Shown: positions 37,042 through 43,938 of the stretch, piece after piece | Position numbering within the stretch: the first letter of the stretch is position 1 | Layout of the letters: every line of letters starts with the position of its first letter | IMG/VR virus record: IMGVR_UViG_3300009154_000042 | Coordinates: 1-64,000 of that record | Direction: 5' to 3' (one strand) | Source: a virus | Length of the DNA: 64,000 bases | The notes under the pieces: generated by a model | Databases searched by the model: none | Told to the model about the DNA's origin: nothing | What the model saw: the letters and a program-made list of their open reading frames with translations, nothing else | Translations under genes and position numbers: made by a program

Positions 37042-37070
37042 ATTCTAGCTGATTAAGTGCGCAGTGTCAA
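37042..37070 (-). promoter_or_regulatory. Sigma70-type promoter for the MoxR-type gene
   Basis: On the - strand, TTGACA (37065-37070) and TAGAAT (37042-37047) are separated by 17 bp. The start codon of the ATPase is about 48 bases below the -10 box. Confidence 0.8.
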
Positions 37071-37075
37071 TAGGT

Positions 37076-37453
37076 TTATTTTTCTTGTTCAGCCATTGCT
37101 CTGGCAATTCCATACTTTTGTATATCGCCGTTGAATAATATTAATTGAACGGCCATTTTTTCTTTAAAAACCACTATTGAATTTTTATCAATATAATATG
37201 GACTATCAATGAATTTATCCAACCATATCATGACTTGATTGGTAATTGTAGTTTCTTTGCAAAAATCAATGCTGTAGGATTTCAAATCCAATTCGTTTAC
37301 AAGAAGTTGATATCCCTCTTCCGTAAGTCGTAAGCCACCTGATGATTTTTTTCTGGGATTTTGCCAAATGTAATTATATAACTTATCAAAAGACTCGGAG
37401 GGCTCGTTTTTTTCATTGATCACCAACTGAGTGAGGTGTCGCTTGATGTCCAT
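37076..37453 (-). CDS. Hypothetical phage protein
   Basis: 125 residues from the ATG at 37453, which directly follows the upstream stop (TAATATG). A GTG at 37468 would add five residues but lacks a better ribosome site. The protein is mixed alpha/beta (LRLTEEGYQLLVNELDLKSY, then QVMIWLDKFIDSPYYI). The 'LRLTEEGYQLL' segment resembles small T4-like phage proteins that hold a winged-helix-like fold. No function is known. Confidence 0.55.
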   Translation of the reverse strand: MDIKRHLTQLVINEKNEPSESFDKLYNYIWQNPRKKSSGGLRLTEEGYQLLVNELDLKSYSIDFCKETTITNQVMIWLDKFIDSPYYIDKNSIVVFKEKMAVQLILFNGDIQKYGIARAMAEQEK

Positions 37454-37454
37454 A

Positions 37455-37736
37455 TTATTGCTTTTCACCGTTTATCAATTTATAAACGGAAAAATCCGAG
37501 CAATTAAACATTTTGTTCAATTTCTCAGATAAATTAAATGCATGTCCTTGATTTGAAAAGGATACTTTTTTATATTTTGTTCCTGATTGATGAGCAATCA
37601 TACTTGTAGTTTTTAAATTTACCGGTTTACCTTTGTAAAATACTGCCCAAATAGCGTCAGCTTCCAATACTTGCTCAGTCTTATAAGTTTTTTTATTTGT
37701 AATTTCTAAAACTACATTAGGTTTTGGTCTAGACAT
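37455..37736 (-). CDS. Hypothetical phage protein
   Basis: 93 residues, basic, beta-rich at the start (PNVVLEITNKKTYKTEQVLEADAIWAVFYKG would be the opening strands) with a conserved-looking 'W-A-V-F-Y-K-G-K-P' turn. It is followed directly by the next gene. The family is not recognised. An AATAAATA box lies 32 bases upstream but at odd spacing. Confidence 0.5.
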   Translation of the reverse strand: MSRPKPNVVLEITNKKTYKTEQVLEADAIWAVFYKGKPVNLKTTSMIAHQSGTKYKKVSFSNQGHAFNLSEKLNKMFNCSDFSVYKLINGEKQ

Positions 37737-37782
37737 GGTTGCATATATCTCACTCGGTTATATGCTATTATTTATTCAAAAT

Positions 37783-38007
37783 TTATAAATTGCCGCCGTC
37801 CATTTTGACAGTGACCTCTGTTTGTACAGACGATCTTAGTGCAATTACATCTAATTCTCCTGCTAAACGAGTCATTACTACTGCCAATGATTCTTCGAGC
37901 ATATTTGCTTCATTTATCGGCAAATTTAGTGTTTTTTGACCGCTTTTTCGCGCAATTCTAGCTTTTTCCAAGAACATTTCGATAGGTAGAGTATTAAGAC
38001 TATTCAT
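37783..38007 (-). CDS. Small conserved phage protein
   Basis: 74 residues. The helical core (FLEKARIARKSGQKTLNLPI, then EANMLEESLAVVMTRLAGEL) and the short basic tail with 'VKMDGG' resemble small conserved proteins of T4-like cyanophages. No function is known. Its start overlaps the end of the gene before it (38000-38488) by 8 bases, so the two are probably translated together. Confidence 0.6.
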   Translation of the reverse strand: MNSLNTLPIEMFLEKARIARKSGQKTLNLPINEANMLEESLAVVMTRLAGELDVIALRSSVQTEVTVKMDGGNL

Positions 38008-38488
38008 TGTTTGTTTCTCTGTTTAATGAATTTATCATATTTTTTGCCTCTTCCTCAGTCTTAAACGGACCAATATATGGATATCTAGAAACTGTGATCA
38101 GTTTTGGACAAAATGATCTGATCCAGATTTTGGAAAATTTAACAGCATAGTATCCTGCGCAAAAAAAACATTTACTTCTACTAGTTTTTGTAAAAATAGG
38201 AAGTTTCTTCTTGACATCCCAAAGAGGATTAGTGGGTATACCTTTAGTGGGATATCCATATATTTCATTTTCCGGAGACAAAGTCTGAGATTCTTGTTGG
38301 ATTGTTTCGTCTGGTATTACTATACCAAATCGTTCTTTAATCTCATTTAATGTATCCACTTGAAATGTCTGACCACTACTGACCAGTCTGTAACCACTAT
38401 TTTCTCTGTTGAGGGTTGCTATTTTATTCCTGCCGTCATTTACTAGCCATGATTTGTTAGGAATGAGTACTTTTGCAGTAATATTCAT
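38000..38488 (-). CDS. Hypothetical protein with cysteine pair
   Basis: 162 residues. The N-terminal ~60 residues have repeated 'L-x-x-x-x-S-G' beta strands (NRENSGYRLVSSGQTF). The C-terminal half holds C-x-x-C (SKCFFCAGYYAVKF) and a third Cys (SFCPKL), and ends in 'IGPFKTEEEAKNMINSLNRE'. That last part looks like a SPOR-like or arm helix found in small phage proteins. A metal site is possible. It overlaps the stop of the exonuclease gene by 4 bases. Confidence 0.5.
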   Translation of the reverse strand: MNITAKVLIPNKSWLVNDGRNKIATLNRENSGYRLVSSGQTFQVDTLNEIKERFGIVIPDETIQQESQTLSPENEIYGYPTKGIPTNPLWDVKKKLPIFTKTSRSKCFFCAGYYAVKFSKIWIRSFCPKLITVSRYPYIGPFKTEEEAKNMINSLNRETNNE

Positions 38489-39471
38489 TTATGATACCTT
38501 GCTGTTAATGGATCAGCATAGCTTTGAATTTGCTCGCTGATTTTTATTAAATCATGTTGGGCACAAAACTTTATTAATCTTATGCCTACCTGGCTGATAT
38601 TTTTTTCTTTATTGAGTTCGTCAGCGACCGTATCTAGAATTTTCTGTTTGATATCAGATGGCTGAGCCTTGAGATCACACAAAATAACATTTCGATTATA
38701 ATCTTCCAGAACTCGGTGCTCTTTGCCCTCATGATCTACCCATCGTTGTAACATAATATTGTTCCATGCCCACCCTTTAGAATTGCGATCAGCGAATGCT
38801 TCCTCTAGGCCTACCTTATTCTTGGTGCCTTTTTTGCGAACGCCTGGATACGCACTGAATACATTGTCGGAAGTATCACCTCTCATGCACTTTTCAAATA
38901 GCATCCACTCGGGATCTGGAGCTGGTTTAATCTCTCCAGTTTTTTTATCTTTGATGGGCTTATTTTTTTCATCAAAATATCCCTCATGGGTGATAGTCAC
39001 TCCCATGATACCGTTGTATTGCCTGACATTGGGTGCAATTAATTGTGCGAAGTCGCCATCAGTTGAAATAATAACATGATTATCATCAGGATGAGTTGAA
39101 ATCCATCCTGCGATTAAGTCATCGGCTTCTAGATTAGAATGCTGCAACACGGTACAATTAGTCTTTTCTTTTAGAAATTCCTTAAATGTATCAAAAGTTT
39201 CCCAAAATAACTGGTCTTCTTCCGCCTCTCTTGGAGTAAGTGCATCACGAGCGGCACTTCGGTTTCGTTTGTATGGTTCATACACATCCTTTCGCCAGCT
39301 TCTGCCCTCGAGGCAAAATATGACATGTTTACCCTCAAACTGTCTCCATGCCTTTCTTACTGAATCAAACATGATGTGGAGACACATGCCTACCCTTTCA
39401 TCAGCAGATCCCCGAACTACATGCCGTGACCGAAAAAATGTGTTTGCAGCATCTACTATGATATAAGTCAT
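38485..39471 (-). CDS. rnh: 5'-3' exonuclease / RNase H-type flap nuclease
   Basis: 328 residues, near T4 RNase H (305). The PIN/FEN-type active-site series is present. D7 lies in 'IVDAANTFFRS'. Next come 'YEPYKRNRSAA' (primer-binding arch), 'LEADDLIAGWI', 'ISTDGDFAQLI' and 'MRGDTSDNVFSAYPGV', which together give the acidic metal ligands. T4 RNase H removes RNA primers and short flaps from Okazaki fragments at the fork. The gene is in the same operon as other small replication-region genes. Its start overlaps the previous stop (TAATG). Confidence 0.85.
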   Translation of the reverse strand: MTYIIVDAANTFFRSRHVVRGSADERVGMCLHIMFDSVRKAWRQFEGKHVIFCLEGRSWRKDVYEPYKRNRSAARDALTPREAEEDQLFWETFDTFKEFLKEKTNCTVLQHSNLEADDLIAGWISTHPDDNHVIISTDGDFAQLIAPNVRQYNGIMGVTITHEGYFDEKNKPIKDKKTGEIKPAPDPEWMLFEKCMRGDTSDNVFSAYPGVRKKGTKNKVGLEEAFADRNSKGWAWNNIMLQRWVDHEGKEHRVLEDYNRNVILCDLKAQPSDIKQKILDTVADELNKEKNISQVGIRLIKFCAQHDLIKISEQIQSYADPLTARYHK

Positions 39472-39848
39472 TAACTAACCTCTGATTTTCCGTTGCCTAA
39501 ATTATTTACATTGATGTATCCACTAAAACGTCGATCCATCATTACGCCTTCTTCGTTGCCAATTTCTCTACAAAGATCTTGGAACCATGAATCTACTAAT
39601 TCTTCATCGGCTATTCCTGTATATCCATGACTTCGTAACATTACTATGAAATGCTCGTTCCAGTCAATATCAAAAAATCCATTTCTAGGGTTATCTGGAT
39701 TAACATGCGTTTCTAAAACCGACACCCAAGGTTCACCATTAGCAGTTGCCGCGGTTTTTGGATCAACTGGTTCTGATGTAACAGAATACTCTTTTGCTGT
39801 TTTATGAATCGAATTTCTTAATAACCAATTTTTAATTAATTTAAACAT
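39471..39848 (-). CDS. Conserved T4-like phage protein of unknown function
   Basis: 125 residues. The segment 'ATANGEPWVSVLETHVNPDN' then 'PRNGFFDIDWNEHFIVML' and 'DSWFQDLCREIGNEEG' is strongly conserved in T4-like environmental phages, cyanophages included. No function has been assigned that I know of. The stop and the exonuclease start share bases (TAATG), so translation is probably coupled. Confidence 0.7.
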   Translation of the reverse strand: MFKLIKNWLLRNSIHKTAKEYSVTSEPVDPKTAATANGEPWVSVLETHVNPDNPRNGFFDIDWNEHFIVMLRSHGYTGIADEELVDSWFQDLCREIGNEEGVMMDRRFSGYINVNNLGNGKSEVS

Positions 39849-39854
39849 AATAAA

Positions 39855-40136
39855 TCACTCATATATATTTGACCATTTTTTCAATTTTTCAATTTTCTTT
39901 AAACAAGCATCGTTTACTTCTTCTGCTGATACAGTATTGGATGCAATTAATAAATTGATCATGCACTGGAGGTCACCCAGCTCTTCCGCAAGGTGTTCCC
40001 TATTATCCTTACTACTTGATGGATGATAGCTTTCAAACCCAAATCTTCGAATTTTGCAAACTGCTTGTACGACTTCAACACATTCTTCTTGAAGAATGTT
40101 TAAAATCTCATCAATTTTCGTGTCTACGCCGATCAT
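39855..40136 (-). CDS. MazG-like nucleotide pyrophosphohydrolase
   Basis: 93 residues. The all-alpha MazG core is visible as 'LQEECVEVVQAVCKIRRFG', giving E-E-x-x-E, and 'LAEELGDLQCMINLL', giving E-x-x-D for Mg2+. The family hydrolyses (d)NTPs to monophosphates and pyrophosphate. In phages it is thought to shape the host nucleotide or ppGpp pool during infection. The length is that of a single-domain phage MazG. Confidence 0.8.
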   Translation of the reverse strand: MIGVDTKIDEILNILQEECVEVVQAVCKIRRFGFESYHPSSSKDNREHLAEELGDLQCMINLLIASNTVSAEEVNDACLKKIEKLKKWSNIYE

Positions 40137-40146
40137 TATAAATGCC

Positions 40147-40509
40147 TTATACTATTGAGTTGTTTTCTACCAGGGCAATTGTTGTTTTTAACTGGCTCTT
40201 TGCACGGTTGAAATTTTCAACGGCAATACTGACCGCATTATTGTTTTTTGCCAACTCTGTTATTTTTTGTTCTTCTGCCATTTGTTTAGCTACATAATTA
40301 AGAAGAGCATCAGTATGTGCAGAAAGCTGAATATCATAATGTTTTTCAGGAATGGCAGTCCACGATCCATTTTCGAGTGCTTCCATTTTATTGATCGCAC
40401 TATTATATCTTACATTCGGAAGAAAAGACACTGGTGAAAAATTATAACTGGAAGATTGTTTGTCATTAACGTGTATATGTGGACTATTTGAATATAAGTT
40501 AGTGTACAT
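40147..40509 (-). CDS. Hypothetical phage protein
   Basis: 120 residues. A disordered Ser/Asn-rich start is followed by 'VRYNSAINKMEALENGSWTAI', a short beta motif often seen in virion proteins. A long helix then runs to the end (ALLNYVAKQMAEEQKITELA ... ENFNRAKSQLKTTIALVE), likely a coiled coil. Similar unnamed proteins occur in T4-like cyanophages. Confidence 0.55.
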   Translation of the reverse strand: MYTNLYSNSPHIHVNDKQSSSYNFSPVSFLPNVRYNSAINKMEALENGSWTAIPEKHYDIQLSAHTDALLNYVAKQMAEEQKITELAKNNNAVSIAVENFNRAKSQLKTTIALVENNSIV

Positions 40510-40530
40510 GTATTACCCATTCAACAAGTG

Positions 40531-40749
40531 TCATGAAAAAGTTTTTACACCTTTAAATCTTGCCAAGTCAGCTTCCCATTGATTCTTTGCATCCTTGCCT
40601 TGGATGAATCGCTGATACTGCTTGAATGAAAAACTTTTGTAATTAAACAAATCCTGTTCATTGAACTTGTATCCAAAATCACGACAAAATGTGCGATACT
40701 GCTCAAGTGACTTGAAGATATTGTTAACAGTTTGATTAGTAATTGGCAT
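40531..40749 (-). CDS. Small conserved phage protein
   Basis: 72 residues, largely helical and aromatic-rich (SLEQYRTFCRDFGYKFNEQD, then FKQYQRFIQGKDAKNQWEAD). Its start overlaps the stop of the upstream glycosyltransferase gene by one base. Unnamed relatives occur in T4-like phages. The function is not known. Confidence 0.6.
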   Translation of the reverse strand: MPITNQTVNNIFKSLEQYRTFCRDFGYKFNEQDLFNYKSFSFKQYQRFIQGKDAKNQWEADLARFKGVKTFS

Positions 40750-41735
40750 TATATTTCCTCTTGTGTGTTTGTTGTTGGATTGTTATTGGTAATATTATTT
40801 TCGACACACCACTCATCATAATTGGTGATTAGCTTCATGCCGTAATTGTCATATTTTTCTGGTAAAATTAGATTTGATTTTAATATTAAGTTATTTTTTT
40901 TAAATGAGCTATAATCTACATGGTGATGCCATCTTCCGTACCTGAATACAACTGTTGCAACGTCGGGATGCAAATCAACTAACATCTGTGATTTTGCAAT
41001 TGTTCCTGCAACATTATATCTTTCTTTAATTTCAAGATTTTCACTAGTAATTGCTACTCCGCTTTCATCCAGGCCTATTTCTTTGTGATAAAATTCAGCA
41101 GTGTTGCCACCAGACACCGTTTGTGTTGCAGCTTTGCCTTGTAAAAATGCATTAAACTGAATAGTACAATCACCGTCTTTTAGGACTCGTAAGCAAATAT
41201 CTGTATCTTCGTTGTATCGTCCACGCCAACGATGCTTACAGTCATTTTTGATAAGCAATGTTGAATAAATGCGGCAATTCTTTGAGTATGGAGGATATTT
41301 TTGATTTGGTGCAATAAAGAATCTATACTGAAAACCTGCAATTGGCACATTTTCGTACCTATCAACAAAGTCTTCTGCTGCTCGGAATATTGCACCAGAT
41401 TCTACACGAATTCTTTCATTCTTGTACAAGCGATAAAAATCTGCAATATTATCATCTAGGACCCAGTGACGTTCTGCTCCTAGAGCAATTGAGTGATCCC
41501 AGCACCAATTTCTAGCCCGCCCTGGACCATCTCCATGATTACTAAAAGGAGCAATCAATAAAGTCACATATTCACGAATGCCAAAGATATCTAATGCAGA
41601 TTCATAAAGTTCTTCATCCTGTGGCTCAATTGCAATATAATGAGGAACTCTCATGCGAGACAACGACCTTGAAGTCAACATTGACTCATGGCGACCTTTA
41701 CTTATAATATATACGGGATATCTTGGATTTGTCAT
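40749..41735 (-). CDS. TET-associated-type glycosyltransferase (TAGT), GT-A fold
   Basis: 328 residues. 'PVYIISKGRHESMLTSRSL' begins the nucleotide-sugar-binding Rossmann-like half. 'GDGPGRARNWCWDHS' and 'HWVLDDNIADFYR' (D94-D95-N96) form the GT-A metal/nucleotide-sugar site. 'GRYNEDTDICLRVLKDG' is the second conserved acidic motif. These are the marks of the TAGT family. It was described in phages beside TET/JBP dioxygenases and is thought to add sugars to hydroxymethylated pyrimidines in DNA. No TET gene or hydroxymethylase is in this window. It overlaps the next glycosyltransferase by ATGA. DNA as the substrate is inferred. Confidence 0.8.
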   Translation of the reverse strand: MTNPRYPVYIISKGRHESMLTSRSLSRMRVPHYIAIEPQDEELYESALDIFGIREYVTLLIAPFSNHGDGPGRARNWCWDHSIALGAERHWVLDDNIADFYRLYKNERIRVESGAIFRAAEDFVDRYENVPIAGFQYRFFIAPNQKYPPYSKNCRIYSTLLIKNDCKHRWRGRYNEDTDICLRVLKDGDCTIQFNAFLQGKAATQTVSGGNTAEFYHKEIGLDESGVAITSENLEIKERYNVAGTIAKSQMLVDLHPDVATVVFRYGRWHHHVDYSSFKKNNLILKSNLILPEKYDNYGMKLITNYDEWCVENNITNNNPTTNTQEEI

Positions 41736-42799
41736 CTAAAGCCTTTTTCAACCGTCAAAAATTTGTGTTTATAGTATTCTAACATTTCCAGTCTCTTGGA
41801 CTCATTTGGCTTATCATACATGATAAGCGGGGTTAAATCAACATCAAATGAAATTTGAACATCAGAAATATTACACATTTCATTTATGATTGGTAAACAA
41901 TTGTTATGCAATGATTCTATAAATCGATAAATTGAAAAACAGTGTTGATCATATGATGGAAGAACAAGTGTAAATTTTGATTTCTTAATATAGTCCAGAT
42001 ATGTGTCTCTATCAACCAGACTATCTTCGCCAGTTACATAGTTCTTGCAAAAAATATTTGTATTTGAAAAATAGGGAGACATTTGATCTACATAATCTAG
42101 TGCATAGTCTCTTTTGCTATTTTCAAGTACAGAGTATCCAAATGTTAGATCATATATCTTTTCTTCCTTGACTTCAAAAAGATCATTTTTATTGTTGAAG
42201 TGAAACTGAAGACTGTCTAGTCTTTTAGTATTATACTCTTTTATATCATATCCATGATATAAATGGTAGTTATTACTATTAGGAGCATAATCCTCGTGAA
42301 CAAGATCTAATGACATTTCATTTGGATCAAATGCTAATTCATGTAACGGAATATCATATGTCCTATGTGCCTTCAATAAAGCCAGTAAGTTTGTCAATAT
42401 AACACCACATGATTGCCATTTTAGCTGTCCCCTGTCGAGTGGAAATACTCCATTTCTTTTACTTCCGCGAGTGAGATTTGACCTCCAGAGATCGACGCCT
42501 CCGATGATATACAAATTTTTATATTCACTCAGAGGTGATATATCTATGCTATCATAAACTTCTTTCCAATTTGACATATTGATCGCATTTTTTTCATAAA
42601 ATTCACCAAAAATATTTAAATTTTTATTAATATGAATATTTGCGTAGCTGGAAATAAACTTACTAGTTTTATCTGTTTTTTTACATGACAAGTAGTCAAC
42701 GTTAGTACCATTGCTGCGAAGAATACTCATATGAGCAACCACAGACTTGCCTTCCCTGCCTGTTATAGGCCTAGTTGTAAAAAAAAGACTGGAACTCAC
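41732..42799 (-). CDS. GT-B/exostosin-like glycosyltransferase
   Basis: 355 residues. The N-terminal half holds 'SEYKNLYIIGGVDLWRSN'. The C-terminal half reads 'YLDYIKKSKFTLVLPSYDQH', then 'FSIYRFIESLHNNCLPIIN'. This is the sugar-nucleotide-binding pattern of exostosin-type and phage glucosyltransferases of GT-B fold, in which the 'E-[SA]-[LM]-x-x-x-x-[LV]-P-[IV]-I' helix binds the donor. It overlaps the TAGT gene (4 bases) and the gene before it (4 bases). The two enzymes may act on one substrate in turn. T4 alpha/beta-glucosyltransferases of DNA are also GT-B, but no close similarity could be judged by eye. Confidence 0.65.
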   Translation of the reverse strand: MSSSLFFTTRPITGREGKSVVAHMSILRSNGTNVDYLSCKKTDKTSKFISSYANIHINKNLNIFGEFYEKNAINMSNWKEVYDSIDISPLSEYKNLYIIGGVDLWRSNLTRGSKRNGVFPLDRGQLKWQSCGVILTNLLALLKAHRTYDIPLHELAFDPNEMSLDLVHEDYAPNSNNYHLYHGYDIKEYNTKRLDSLQFHFNNKNDLFEVKEEKIYDLTFGYSVLENSKRDYALDYVDQMSPYFSNTNIFCKNYVTGEDSLVDRDTYLDYIKKSKFTLVLPSYDQHCFSIYRFIESLHNNCLPIINEMCNISDVQISFDVDLTPLIMYDKPNESKRLEMLEYYKHKFLTVEKGFR

Positions 42800-43143
42800 T
42801 CTTCAATCCATCGCTTAAGGAAATTCGCAGACCTATCAAGCTTTGGATACCAAATGCTTTTAGTCTTTTTAGAAAGATTTTGATCTACTAGCTTTGCAAA
42901 TGCGTTATAGTCATCTTCGTTCCTAAAGCTGACATAAATTTTCATATATGGAGCATTGTCTTCCTGAACAAATTCAGGCATTCCCTTCCAATGTTTTTTC
43001 CATTCAGCTTCATCATCTTCGTCCCATCCTTCGAATAGTGTATCTGCGGTGTTTTCTGGTTCCTCTAACGGAACTACTTTTCCAATACAATTTTCGTATT
43101 CAGTTGATTCTTCAACTGTAATTTTTGATGATTTGTCTGTCAT
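42796..43143 (-). CDS. Conserved phage protein with KTKSIWYP motif
   Basis: 115 residues. An acidic start precedes 'WKKHWKGMPEFVQEDNAPYM', 'FRNEDDYNAFAKLVDQNLS' and 'KTKSIWYPKLDRS'. This pattern ('G-M-P-E-F-x-Q-E-D ... K-T-K-S-I-W-Y-P') is found in many phage proteins near DNA-modification or ParB-like genes, but I know of no biochemical role. It starts 4 bases past the clamp stop and overlaps the next glycosyltransferase gene by 4 bases. Confidence 0.65.
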   Translation of the reverse strand: MTDKSSKITVEESTEYENCIGKVVPLEEPENTADTLFEGWDEDDEAEWKKHWKGMPEFVQEDNAPYMKIYVSFRNEDDYNAFAKLVDQNLSKKTKSIWYPKLDRSANFLKRWIEE

Positions 43144-43147
43144 TGTA

Positions 43148-43882
43148 TTATTTTGCCTCCGCTGGAAGAAGGTATCGGTAGTCTGCTATTCCGCTGTCAA
43201 CTGTAATTTCAACAGCGCCGCCATCAGAGAACTTGATAACTTTATTACCTGGTAGATCCATGATTGCCATAAAAACTTTTACAGGCCAGTTCCAAGATTT
43301 GGTCAAAACTCCATTTACATTACTTTGAAATACAAAATTTCCGTTATTTGTACCGACATCGCCAAAATAAAATCTCAAATCACCCTTATCAGTGCGAGCA
43401 ACAAAGTTCAGTTCTTCATTGTTTGCTGATGCTTGTTTCTTCATTTTCTGAATACTAGTGATGGCAGGCACAAGTTCAACATTCCATGTTGCGCCCTTGA
43501 ATATAACTGTTTTTATCTTGTCTTCGATTACTGATTTTGCCATGAGCCGATAATCGTTGACGAAATCGCCAACTTCTGTTTCAAAGTGAATGCTTATAGG
43601 AACATTCTTTTCTTCGCCCTTATCTTCACGAATGACGTTTATTTTTGCCTTATTATCGTATTCATCAAAACTTAAAATTGTCTTTAACTTTGAAAGATTT
43701 GGCATACCAAATGTTCCTTGAAGTTCAGCAATAGGAACTTTGGACACTCCAGAAACAATAACTTTTCTATCTTCTGAATATGCAGAAATCTTGGTCTCGG
43801 TAGTTGAACTTTCTACTTTTATAAGTTCAATTATGCCTAGGCTGTATGTATGTTGAATGAGATCTTGTAGAAAATTTTTCAT
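43148..43882 (-). CDS. 45: DNA polymerase sliding clamp, gp45-like
   Basis: 244 residues (T4 gp45: 228). The end 'KFSDGGAVEITVDSGIADYRYLLPA' and the duplicated beta-alpha pattern are typical of T4-type clamps. In T4 the trimeric clamp tethers gp43 and also couples replication to late transcription through gp33/gp55. The gene follows the polymerase and has its own sigma70 promoter, as fits a protein needed in large amounts. T4 order is 45-44-62-regA-43; here the loader gene gp44 is far away at the window end. Confidence 0.88.
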   Translation of the reverse strand: MKNFLQDLIQHTYSLGIIELIKVESSTTETKISAYSEDRKVIVSGVSKVPIAELQGTFGMPNLSKLKTILSFDEYDNKAKINVIREDKGEEKNVPISIHFETEVGDFVNDYRLMAKSVIEDKIKTVIFKGATWNVELVPAITSIQKMKKQASANNEELNFVARTDKGDLRFYFGDVGTNNGNFVFQSNVNGVLTKSWNWPVKVFMAIMDLPGNKVIKFSDGGAVEITVDSGIADYRYLLPAEAK

Positions 43883-43904
43883 TTTTATTATCCTTATTTC
43901 ATTA

Positions 43905-43933
43905 ATTATACCGTAAATTTATTAAAAAGTCAA
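43905..43933 (-). promoter_or_regulatory. Sigma70-type promoter for the sliding clamp
   Basis: On the - strand, TTGACT (43928-43933) and TATAAT (43905-43910) are 17 bp apart. It sits in the only gap between polymerase stop and clamp start, about 22 bases above the start codon, with an AAGGA ribosome site between. Confidence 0.85.
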
Positions 43934-43938
43934 TAAAT

